NCBI RefSeq assembly: GCF_024346955.1
Contig: NZ_AP024883.1
Location: 1,798,001-1,862,000, forward strand
Source: Vibrio mangrovi
GTDB taxonomy: Bacteria; Pseudomonadota; Gammaproteobacteria; Enterobacterales; Vibrionaceae
DNA length: 64,000 nt
Reading direction: 5' to 3'
Of this stretch, positions 55,612 to 63,129 are shown piece by piece; the first letter of the stretch is position 1; each line of letters starts with the position of its first letter. The notes below the pieces were generated by a model, which saw only the letters and a program-made list of their open reading frames with translations, made no database searches and was not told where the DNA came from. Position numbers and translations under genes: made by a program.

Positions 55612-56115
55612 TCAGGTATGAGCTGTTTTTTCAACGCAAACTATATTCAAGTTTTCTTCATCATTCGGAGATTCAAAATACTGCGTCACATGGTGAAAAA
55701 CAGCTTCGGTATCGAAGTGAGCGCGTTCCGGCTGTTGAATCCGACGCTGCTCGATTTGAGATAAACACTGGCTGTCACTGAGGTTGAGATAAATTAACTC
55801 ATGTTCACAGCCCAGCTCCGAGCACAGAGAAATAAACCAAGTCCTTTGGTTGATAGTATTGGCCGGAAAATCCATCACCACATTGGTTCCCACTTTTAAG
55901 ATATTCTGAACATGAGATTTGATAAACGGTTTAATGCGGCCAGAAAGTTCAATGTAATCATCAAATGTCTGAATCTGATCGGGATAATGAACAGATAACC
56001 ACTCATCTTCTGAGATAAGTACCGCATCATTCTCATGAGCTACGATTTTAGACATTGTCGATTTTCCCGCGCCCATCTTCCCACAGAAGAAGAACAGTTT
56101 ACCCTGATGTTTCAT
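55612..56115 (-). CDS. P-loop kinase-like ATP-binding protein
   Basis: 167 residues. A Walker A CGKMGAGKSTMSK at residues 11-23 is followed by a lid-type C-terminus. It resembles the AAA_33/zeta-like small nucleotide kinases, which also include cytidylate-type and aminoglycoside kinases. Substrate unknown. Convergent with the flavodoxin gene, whose terminator stem overlaps its stop. Confidence 0.7.
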   Translation of the reverse strand: MKHQGKLFFFCGKMGAGKSTMSKIVAHENDAVLISEDEWLSVHYPDQIQTFDDYIELSGRIKPFIKSHVQNILKVGTNVVMDFPANTINQRTWFISLCSELGCEHELIYLNLSDSQCLSQIEQRRIQQPERAHFDTEAVFHHVTQYFESPNDEENLNIVCVEKTAHT

Positions 56116-56200
56116 TTATCCTCCAATGACATAACGACCAACACACCATCATAAACACATCAATCCGTTCAAATCACTAACGTTTTGAAAACTGATGCTA

Positions 56201-56265
56201 AACCGTGAAATCACTCGCATAAGCGTGTAAGAGACAATGTTCCCAAAGTATGGTTTTCTCCGATT
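56201..56265 (+). repeat. Short repeat S, copy S2
   Basis: Shares CGTGAAATCACTCGCA with S3 and CCCAAAGTATG with S1, ending TTTCTCCGA. It lies about 80 bases before the seqA hairpin of the second P4-type locus. Confidence 0.5.
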
Positions 56266-56345
56266 CATCATGCAGTCCAGCACAGCGCAACTCGCCACCA
56301 AGCCTTACTGCGTTTACCTTGTCACCACTGGCAAAAATCCAGTCA

Positions 56346-56361
56346 CGGGATTGGAACCCCG
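56346..56361 (+). promoter_or_regulatory. seqA-like hairpin of P4-type immunity locus 2
   Basis: CGGG (56346-56349) pairs with CCCG (56358-56361), loop ATTGGAAC. The loop is complementary to seqB GTTCCAA at 56488-56494. Compared with locus 1 the loop sequence differs, and its partner changes to match. Confidence 0.6.
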
Positions 56362-56438
56362 ACGAGAAACTTCTGGCACATAAATGTCTACCTTGTGTAG
56401 AAATAATTTTATGTGTAGCCTTAGCGCACCTGAATCAT

Positions 56439-56510
56439 GGTGAGCTAGGCGAGGCAGCCTAAGGCTGGCCGTCCCGGAAGTGCGGTAGTTCCAACCTTAC
56501 CTAGCTTACC
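56439..56510 (+). ncRNA. P4 CI / C4-like antisense immunity RNA, copy 2
   Basis: Closing stem GGTGAGCTAGG (56439-56449) with CCTAGCTTACC (56500-56510), nearly perfect. Inner hairpin CAGCC-TAA-GGCTG. seqB AGTTCCAACC (56487-56496) is complementary to seqA (56350-56357) and to ATTGGAACC (seqC, 56519-56527), which precedes the small ORF. Same organisation as copy 1 with different sequence in both partners. Confidence 0.75.
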
Positions 56511-56573
56511 ACCCGAAGATTGGAACCTTTGTGTGGTACATCGTTTATACAGATATAACTTCCGGAGGTCTCA

Positions 56574-56795
56574 ATGACAAATCCTCACCATCAGTCCGAA
56601 AACCAGAATCTTACTGATCAAGCTGAATCCACCATTCACGATCTTCATCTACATCATACTGCGCGTGAATATCTGATTACCTTGCAGGGAGCATGTACCG
56701 AAGCAAACACTAATTACTGTGAACTATGGCATGTACTGATTTTTCTACATAACCTGATCACTGTCTCTGAAGAGGAGTTTCTGCGCGAGGATTAA
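56574..56795 (+). CDS. Small protein downstream of the P4-type RNA (copy 2)
   Basis: 73 residues; GGAGG before ATG. The conserved core LHHTAREYLITLQGACTE and TNYCELWHVLIFLHNLI matches the 26017 protein. One cysteine in the CELWHV block and one in GACTE are conserved in both. The N-terminal 25 residues are polar. Probable target of control by the adjacent antisense RNA. Function unknown. Confidence 0.78.
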   Translation: MTNPHHQSENQNLTDQAESTIHDLHLHHTAREYLITLQGACTEANTNYCELWHVLIFLHNLITVSEEEFLRED

Positions 56796-56952
56796 GCGAA
56801 ACTTTTTATGACCGTCTACACTATACACATTGTTTAATAATAAAAGCCGGATGTAAGTGATTTATCTGGCTTTTAAATTATAAAAGCGTCATATCCCCAA
56901 CGGGGTTAGGTACTTAACTTAAAGCTAACATGCAGAAGCTAGAGTTTTTATC

Positions 56953-57660
56953 ATGAACGATTTTTGGAAAGGTGTATTAGCAGGCATTCTGCCAACCATT
57001 ATTCTGACAGGAAGCAGCTTTCTGTTTTTCGATATTTTTGTAGAAAGGGCCGTGGTTCCTAATGTTGTAGAACAACTAAAACAGCAGAACTATATTAATC
57101 AGAATCTCAAAGAAGGCCGCTATGTTGCAACCACACAGGATGCATTTAATAAGAATTATGTCATTGATTCTAATATCTTAATTAATCTAAAAAATGAATC
57201 CTATGCATTGGTGCGGCAAGTCGAAGATCTGCAACGGCAGAACAATGAAAAACTCCAGTCAGCCACAAAACAGTACCAGAAAATTGCCTTTCAACAGTCA
57301 GAGCAGGTGGCACTGACCCATTCAAGAATAGATAAGCTTCAAAATACAGTTAAGATACTAAACTCTAGGTTGAACCATGGGTTTGAAGTGAAGATTTATT
57401 ATCATAATAACCCAGAATATAAGGGAGAAATTCAACTCAATACCGATAATGTTTTGATTCGTAGCCTGTTAACTAATGGTATGGAATACAACTTGTCACA
57501 GGGAAATAATAAAGCAGAATTCCGAGCCTTACTTCGCCCATTAAAGGTTGAAGGAGAGTTTAGTAGTGATCCAGTAGCAAACTTATATATTGATGATCAT
57601 AAAAAACTTTTTATTGGCACTAAAAGTTCAGGTGTAGGGAAAGCTTACCTGACATGGTAG
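56953..57660 (+). CDS. Hypothetical membrane-anchored coiled-coil protein, 235 residues
   Basis: Not recognised. An N-terminal helix (GVLAGILPTIILTGSSFLFF) is followed by a long coiled coil (~80-140; YALVRQVEDLQRQNNEKLQS). The C-terminal ~90 residues look beta-rich. Anchored in the inner membrane with the coiled coil exposed. It is separated by 142 bases from the next membrane gene. Confidence 0.6.
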   Translation: MNDFWKGVLAGILPTIILTGSSFLFFDIFVERAVVPNVVEQLKQQNYINQNLKEGRYVATTQDAFNKNYVIDSNILINLKNESYALVRQVEDLQRQNNEKLQSATKQYQKIAFQQSEQVALTHSRIDKLQNTVKILNSRLNHGFEVKIYYHNNPEYKGEIQLNTDNVLIRSLLTNGMEYNLSQGNNKAEFRALLRPLKVEGEFSSDPVANLYIDDHKKLFIGTKSSGVGKAYLTW

Positions 57661-57802
57661 TAATAATTAAAAAGAAACACACCATAAAAACATCCAGAAA
57701 TCCCAGGTTAATGTAGTGCAGAAAGCCATTTATAGTGTTGTTTGGCATCTTAAGTCGACATTAGCACTCAAGATATAAATCTTTATTGATAAGGTACCGA
57801 TA

Positions 57803-58270
57803 ATGGACAGAAATCAGATTGCAATGATCATAATATTGGGCACATTTTCCTTGACGGTACTTTTTACGGTTTGGCTCACTAAAAGAGCCTACCCGGACAA
57901 GAGATTTTTTTGGTTTATTGGCTGTTCTGTAATAACTGCATTTCTTCTTGGTGTAATCCAAGCTCCCATATCAATAATCGCTTCTTTATGCATATTGGCA
58001 TTTATCAAGAAAGAAAATGACAACCCACTAAGTGATGTTGGTAGTGGTTTTCTTATTGTTATTGGTTCGGGTATTCAATTAGGTTTCTTTGCTATTTATT
58101 TGTTGCTTGGTATTGGGGGAATATATTGGTTATGGGTTGCAATTCAACTGAAAAGTTTCATGATGTTTTTAATTGGTATTTTTCCACTTTTCCTTATAGT
58201 AACAGCTCCAGTTGGTGCTTATTCACTTGTATTTGATACCCCAGAGTGGATTCTGAATTGGTTTGGTTAA
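57803..58270 (+). CDS. Hypothetical integral membrane protein, 155 residues
   Basis: Not recognised. Four or five hydrophobic helices (MIIILGTFSLTVLFTVWL; FFWFIGCSVITAFLLGVI; GFFAIYLLLGIGGIYWLWV; FLIGIFPLFLIVTAPVGAYS). Short polar loops, no motif. Followed by repeat R6. Confidence 0.55.
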   Translation: MDRNQIAMIIILGTFSLTVLFTVWLTKRAYPDKRFFWFIGCSVITAFLLGVIQAPISIIASLCILAFIKKENDNPLSDVGSGFLIVIGSGIQLGFFAIYLLLGIGGIYWLWVAIQLKSFMMFLIGIFPLFLIVTAPVGAYSLVFDTPEWILNWFG

Positions 58271-58351
58271 AAGTGTAAAATACACAATCAGCTTCCTACC
58301 TAATTTTATCATGACTTCAGAAGAAGAATGATTGTGGAAGAGTTAAAGAAG

Positions 58352-58540
58352 CAGGGCAAAAATCACGACGATTTTTGAGGTTTTTCTGGGCAAGGGACGG
58401 CCCATAAAAACCGCCCCGGCCAGCGCACTCGAAACTTAAGGCCTTTTTGGGCCAAGCCAAAAGTATCTGGGGCGCTTGTATCAATGCCAAAGAGATCGAG
58501 CAAACCCATCGCGCACCACACAACGACACCGAATAACAAC
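58352..58540 (+). repeat. Structured repeat R, copy R6 (degenerate)
   Basis: P1 AAAATC/GATTTT type and P2 GGTTTTT/AAAAACC are intact, but the left arm of P3 is missing: TTTTTGGGCCAAGCC joins directly where other copies have a CACTTTTGG. The tail (GCGCACCACACAAC and AATAACAACCC) matches R1/R4. Confidence 0.8.
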
Positions 58541-58655
58541 CCACCGCAGATAAACCTCATTAAACTACCTCAAATTTATATGTAATTAAATGCATCAATC
58601 CTGTATATTGCGAACAAATATAAACTCACATGAACACAAAAGGAGCAACCCAACA

Positions 58656-60305
58656 ATGGCGCATACCGCCTACATCACACTCAGAGGTGCAAAACAAGGG
58701 CTGATTTCCGGTGGCTGCAATACCAAAGATTCAATGGCAAACCGCTATCAGGAAAATCATACTGACCAAATCACGGTTCTGGCCTGTGACTTTTCCATGT
58801 ACAAAGATCCGCATCAACATAGCCTGAGCCACGATGCCATTCGCATTACCAAATCGATTGATAAGTCTTCACCTCTGCTGGCAATGGCTTTTGCCCGACA
58901 GGAATATCTTGAAGGCACCATTGATTTCTACCGCACCAATGAAAAGGGCTACAACGAAAAGTTTTATTCTGTCGCCTTACAAAAAGCGGTGATCTCCGGG
59001 ATCAGTTCGGAGTCGCCGCATTCAATACTGTCGTCCGGAAAGGAAATGAGTGAGACAATTTCCCTTCGTTATCAGGGAATACAACAGGAACACTTGATTT
59101 GCGGCACAATGGCATTCGATGGCTGGGAAAATGACAACACACTTGCTGTAATGCAAGGTTATCAGGATATTGTCGCTCGAAAACCACTCCCGACAACTCC
59201 GCCGGAACAACCCGTCATTAATCGTGAGGCGACACAAACACCGGAAAAAGTCTTTGCCAAATCACCTTTAGTTCCTTCCGGTACCTGCAATATCGGTATT
59301 CAACGCGAAACTCTGTCCTCTGTCGGTCAGTACGCTGCTTACACAGCAGTGCTAAACAATGGCATCGCAGAAGCGGGTTTATCCCGCGTGGCCGGTCAGG
59401 CTCTGGCTGAGATTGAAGGAATGGCAGTACGGCTGGTTGGTCTGGCTCCGGCAGCCGCAGCAGTGACTTTGGGAATGCTTGTTCCCAGTCCGTTAGCAGA
59501 CGGAACCTTGTACGATGAATCAGAGATCCGCCAAAAGAACACAGTCAAAACCAATATCCGTTTAGGCATTGACGATAACGGTCAGGTTTATGGTTATCAT
59601 GTTGACGGTGATAAAGTCCCAAAACGGGAGGTTGTTCAGTATGGTGACAAGTTCACCGTAGATTTAGAGCCGGGCATCTCGATTGAATGGATACCGATTA
59701 GCGGGGATTTCGGCGGAAAACCGATCCTTGTCAATCCAATCCCGGATGTGGAAAAATCAGATATCTGGATTCATCCGCAAGCCGAGCAGGGGAAAGCGTT
59801 TGAGAAAACTTACATCACCCCGATTCAGGACGCGGGCTTAAAAGATTACATCCTGACCTTCCCGGCAGACACCGGATTACCGCCGTTATATGTCGTCTAC
59901 AAGGAAAGCCCCCGAAATGAAGCAGGAGTTGTCACCGGAACCGGTGAAGATATAACAGGCCAGTGGCTGGAAGCCGCCGGAAAAGAGTTAGGCTCACCAG
60001 TGCCGTCGCAAATCGCGGATAAGCTTCGAGGACGAGAGTTCAGTAGTTTTGATGAGTTCCGGGAAGCATTCTGGCTTACGGTGAGTGAAGATAAAAGCTT
60101 AATGTCTCAATTTAGTCGTTCCAACCAAACTCTAATTAGAATGGGTAATGCACCTTATTCAGTTCCAGAAGATCAGGCGGGTGGAAGAAAAACTTATGAA
60201 ATACATCACGTTGAAGAGATACAGCATGGCGGTGCTGTATATGATGTAGATAATATGAGAGTTAACACTCCTAAAAATCATATAAATATTCACAGGAATA
60301 AATAA
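58656..60305 (+). CDS. Hcp-like T6SS effector with pyocin S and HNH nuclease domains
   Basis: 549 residues; the ATG at 58656 follows AGGAG (the frame opens earlier). Residues ~1-165 are an Hcp-family tube protein (AYITLRGAKQGLISGGC, HDAIRITKSIDKSSPLL). Residues ~270-430 resemble the S-type pyocin translocation domain (LVPSPLADGTLYDESE, GYHVDGDKVPKREVVQYG). The C-terminal ~110 residues are a colicin E9/pyocin-type HNH DNase (IHHVEEIQHGG, VYDVDNMRVNTPKNHINIH). It would be carried by Hcp into neighbouring cells to cut DNA. Its immunity gene overlaps by one base. Confidence 0.87.
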   Translation: MAHTAYITLRGAKQGLISGGCNTKDSMANRYQENHTDQITVLACDFSMYKDPHQHSLSHDAIRITKSIDKSSPLLAMAFARQEYLEGTIDFYRTNEKGYNEKFYSVALQKAVISGISSESPHSILSSGKEMSETISLRYQGIQQEHLICGTMAFDGWENDNTLAVMQGYQDIVARKPLPTTPPEQPVINREATQTPEKVFAKSPLVPSGTCNIGIQRETLSSVGQYAAYTAVLNNGIAEAGLSRVAGQALAEIEGMAVRLVGLAPAAAAVTLGMLVPSPLADGTLYDESEIRQKNTVKTNIRLGIDDNGQVYGYHVDGDKVPKREVVQYGDKFTVDLEPGISIEWIPISGDFGGKPILVNPIPDVEKSDIWIHPQAEQGKAFEKTYITPIQDAGLKDYILTFPADTGLPPLYVVYKESPRNEAGVVTGTGEDITGQWLEAAGKELGSPVPSQIADKLRGREFSSFDEFREAFWLTVSEDKSLMSQFSRSNQTLIRMGNAPYSVPEDQAGGRKTYEIHHVEEIQHGGAVYDVDNMRVNTPKNHINIHRNK

Positions 60306-60586
60306 TGTTATTTCAAAAAAAACAAAGCCTTGATGAGTATACAGAGTCGGAATTTTTAGACTTAATGTCTGAATTTTTTGATAACAAACATAACTTATCA
60401 GGTGAGCAGTTTGGCAAACATATTCGTGAACTGACGGATTACTTTGAAGAAATCACACAGCATCCATATGGTAACGGTGTGATTTTTAATCCTAAAGATG
60501 GTCAGGATGATTCTCCGGAAGGCATTGTTGCTGAGGTCAAACGATGGCGAACTTCACAAGGCTTACCCTGCTTCAAACAAGAGTAA
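60305..60586 (+). CDS. Colicin/pyocin-type DNase immunity protein
   Basis: 93 residues of the Im7/Im9 family: ESEFLDLMSEFFD near the N-terminus, then HPYGNGVIFNPKDGQDDSPEGIV and VKRWRTSQGLPCFK. The family binds the HNH DNase and blocks it. The ATG shares a base with the effector stop (TAATG), ensuring co-production. Repeat R7 follows 29 bases later. Confidence 0.9.
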   Translation: MLFQKKQSLDEYTESEFLDLMSEFFDNKHNLSGEQFGKHIRELTDYFEEITQHPYGNGVIFNPKDGQDDSPEGIVAEVKRWRTSQGLPCFKQE

Positions 60587-60615
60587 TCCCTTAATTTAAA
60601 AGATCTCACTGAATC

Positions 60616-60800
60616 AGGGCAAAAATCACGACGATTTTTGAGGTTTTTCTGAGCAAGGGACTGCTCATAAAAACCGCCCCGGTCAGCGCCCTCGAAACCC
60701 AAGGCCTTTTTGGACACTTTTGGGGCCAAGCCAAAAGTGTCTGGGGCGCACTCACCAACGCCAAAGAAATCGAATAAACCTTCTGCGCACCAAACCACCT
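60616..60800 (+). repeat. Structured repeat R, copy R7
   Basis: P1 AAAAATC/GATTTTT, P2 GGTTTTT/AAAAACC, P3 ACACTTTTGG/CCAAAAGTGT all intact. It lies just after the immunity gene in direct orientation to R6 and R8. Confidence 0.85.
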
Positions 60801-60913
60801 ACATTCCAAAATAGCTACATTTCAAAGCAACTATGCAACAAACCTATAAAACAAAAATACAAATAGCAAATTATGATATGGTTTAACAACAACATAACAA
60901 CTGAAGCCAAAAT

Positions 60914-61438
60914 ATGAAAATCACCACCAAGCGCCTGAAAATGCTCCCCGTTACTGAAAATGACTGGCCGCTTTTCGTGCGCTTGTATTCCGATCCCGGA
61001 GTCACAGCACTGTGCTTTGATCAACCGAGTGATGCCGAACTCAAGGCAAAATTTGAAGCGCGTTTACACCCGTGGAAGCCCAATAGCGACTTCTGGTTAT
61101 GTCTGGTTATTTTCGACAACATATCCGGCGAAGCAGTCGGAATTACAGGCTTCTGTATGCAGGATGGAATTGCAGAAGTCGGCTATCTGCTGCTCCCAGA
61201 ATTCCATGGTAAACAATACGGAACGGAATCACTTGCCGCACTGCTGAACTGGGCTGTCACAAATCACGGCATTACCCATTATAGAGCCGTTGTTACCGCC
61301 GGAAACGTGGCATCTGAGCGTGTGCTGATCAAATGTGGTTTCCATCTTGATCAAATCGTCCCCGATGCCTACGAAATTGGCGGCACACGATACGCAGACC
61401 ATATTTATATTTGCACCAGAAATGAAGACAACAGCTAA
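60914..61438 (+). CDS. GNAT-family N-acetyltransferase (RimJ/RimL type)
   Basis: 174 residues. RimJ-like beginning MKITTKRLKMLPVTENDW, acetyl-CoA region VGYLLLPEFHGKQYGTES, and GNVASERVLIKCGFHLD near the end. It may acetylate protein N-termini or small amines; substrate unknown. Preceded by an A+T-rich promoter region after R7. Confidence 0.83.
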   Translation: MKITTKRLKMLPVTENDWPLFVRLYSDPGVTALCFDQPSDAELKAKFEARLHPWKPNSDFWLCLVIFDNISGEAVGITGFCMQDGIAEVGYLLLPEFHGKQYGTESLAALLNWAVTNHGITHYRAVVTAGNVASERVLIKCGFHLDQIVPDAYEIGGTRYADHIYICTRNEDNS

Positions 61439-61462
61439 ACATTACACAAAACAAGGTGAGCT

Positions 61463-61840
61463 ATGGACATATCACTATCCGGCGTCATTATTTATGCCAA
61501 GGATGTAGAAAAGACAGCCGAGTTTTATACAACTCATTTTGGCCTGGATGCACACCGGGAAGACCGCTTGATCTCGCTGAGAAAAGATAATCAAGAGGTC
61601 ATTCTGATTCACAAAGCCGGTGCTGCGGTCAAACTAGGTCAAGCGTGCATTAAACTGGTATTCTCTGTCCCGGATGTTGAAGCATTCAAAGCACATGCGC
61701 TTAAAAACGGTTTGAAATTTGGCGCGACACACAAGGGCAATGGCTATCTGTTTGCCAATGCAAAAGACCCTGATAAAAATAATGTATGCATCTCCAGTCG
61801 GGCCTATGCACAATTCAATCTTTCAACGTCAGAAAGATAA
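61463..61840 (+). CDS. VOC/glyoxalase-fold protein
   Basis: 125 residues with two beta-alpha-beta-beta-beta repeats typical of vicinal-oxygen-chelate proteins (GVIIYAKDVEKTAEFYTTHFGL, FSVPDVEAFKAHALKNGLKFG). No clear metal-ligand set, so it may be a binding rather than catalytic member. Starts 24 bases after the GNAT gene. Confidence 0.8.
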   Translation: MDISLSGVIIYAKDVEKTAEFYTTHFGLDAHREDRLISLRKDNQEVILIHKAGAAVKLGQACIKLVFSVPDVEAFKAHALKNGLKFGATHKGNGYLFANAKDPDKNNVCISSRAYAQFNLSTSER

Positions 61841-62042
61841 TCAATTGTTTGTCTCTGGCATTCATGTTGGAAAAGGTATAGGGAAACAGTTACTTAATCA
61901 GCTTGAGTTATTTTGTATTCAAAATGAAATCTCACGAATTTCCTTAAGAACCATGAAAGAATCAGATGCATTGCACTTCTATAAAAAATGCGGATTTTCA
62001 GCAAGTGAAAAATTAATTTTTCTATCTAAAACAATAGATTAA
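61827..62042 (+). pseudogene. Truncated GNAT acetyltransferase remnant
   Basis: The C-terminal half of a GNAT domain is encoded: FVSGIHVGKGIGKQLLNQLE (acetyl-CoA motif A) and ALHFYKKCGF near the end. The N-terminal half is absent; the frame runs back into the end of the VOC gene, whose last residues precede the homology. Probably a decayed cassette junction. Confidence 0.55.
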
Positions 62043-62130
62043 AAATATAAACATTTGCATGCAATTGACGCTCACAATCATGGGATTTGTTGTAGAAAAA
62101 TTCAGAAAAATATCCAAGAAATTCCCAGAC

Positions 62131-62314
62131 AAGGGCAAATTTCAGGGAAGAAATTTGAGGTTTTTCTGAGCAAGGGACTGCTCATAAAAACCGTCCCGGT
62201 CAGCGCCCTCGAAACCCAAGGCCTTTTGGGATACTTTTGCGACCAGGCAAAAGTATCTGGGGCGCGAACATCAATGCCGAAGAAATCGATCAAACCCATT
62301 GCGCACCATACAAC
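62131..62314 (+). repeat. Structured repeat R, copy R8
   Basis: P1 AAATTTC/GAAATTT, P2 GGTTTTT/AAAAACC, P3 GATACTTTTGC/GCAAAAGTATC. It carries P1 of one type with P2 of the other, so stems exchange independently. It is between the GNAT remnant and the convergent nifQ. Confidence 0.85.
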
Positions 62315-62350
62315 TATCTTCAAATCAGCCATATAAAAAGATAAAAAAAC

Positions 62351-62872
62351 TCAACCAGCTACCTCAAAACATTCCCCATAACTCGAACACTCCCCACAAC
62401 TCGGCGCCCGGCAGACATAATCTCCGCCACGCTCGCACAACTGACGGTACAGGAAGCGCTTCCAGCGCATGTTGTTAACATTCAACTGACGCAGGGCAGG
62501 GAAATAATAGCCGAACAGGTCAGTTAAGCGGGGACGCTCCGGCATGGCTAAATCCCGCCATAAATGCTGGCCGCCCATACACGCGCAGGACAATACAGTT
62601 ATCATCTGGACACCAAACTGAGTCTGGGGTTGTAAATAGTCATGAAGTAACCGGCTGAGTTCATTCATTTCATCCCGGCGTAGCCGGAGTAGTTCTCCCC
62701 GGAGCTGCAACGACTGAAGATCAGCGGGAAACATATCCACCATTCCACATGCTTCAGCAATCACCTGATACTCGGCTTCGGTCAGCCCCAGTGATAAAGG
62801 CAGAGCAGTGTGTCCGGACAGATAGCCGGACACAATCGGTTGCCAGTAAGCTGTGATAGCATCCTGAGTCAT
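62351..62872 (-). CDS. nifQ: NifQ, molybdenum-donating protein for FeMo-co
   Basis: 173 residues. The C-terminal cysteine motif CX4CX2CX5C (CRAPSCGECSSYGEC) binds the Mo-Fe-S cluster that NifQ delivers to NifEN/NifH. The body is helical with VLSCACMGGQHLWRDL. The ATG at 62872 has GGAGG five bases upstream and overlaps the ferredoxin stop by four bases (ATGA). Confidence 0.92.
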   Translation of the reverse strand: MTQDAITAYWQPIVSGYLSGHTALPLSLGLTEAEYQVIAEACGMVDMFPADLQSLQLRGELLRLRRDEMNELSRLLHDYLQPQTQFGVQMITVLSCACMGGQHLWRDLAMPERPRLTDLFGYYFPALRQLNVNNMRWKRFLYRQLCERGGDYVCRAPSCGECSSYGECFEVAG

Positions 62873-63129
62873 CCGCACCTCCCGTCAGGGAAGGGAATTA
62901 AACTTCCCACCGGATTTAAAGGCTGCTGATAGCGATCCAGAATCGCTTCCTCAACCGGACAAATACTGGCACATTGCGGATCAGGATAGTTCTCAGCACA
63001 TTCCTGACAACGTTTCGGGTGAATCCGGAATTGCCCCGGAGTTTCCGGATCCGGATAAACTGCACGGTTCGGACAAACAATATAGCAGGCGTGGCAGCCA
63101 ACACATTTATCGCTGATGACAAAGCTCAT
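62869..63129 (-). CDS. nifB-associated 2[4Fe-4S] ferredoxin
   Basis: 86 residues. Clusters in CVGCHACYIVCPNRAV and in CQECAENYPDPQCASICP; the second motif has an insertion typical of FdxN/NifB-linked ferredoxins. FdxN supplies electrons to NifB for NifB-co synthesis in Azotobacter. The ATG at 63129 is seven bases after AGGAG; the gene starts 23 bases inside the end of nifB. Confidence 0.87.
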   Translation of the reverse strand: MSFVISDKCVGCHACYIVCPNRAVYPDPETPGQFRIHPKRCQECAENYPDPQCASICPVEEAILDRYQQPLNPVGSLIPFPDGRCG

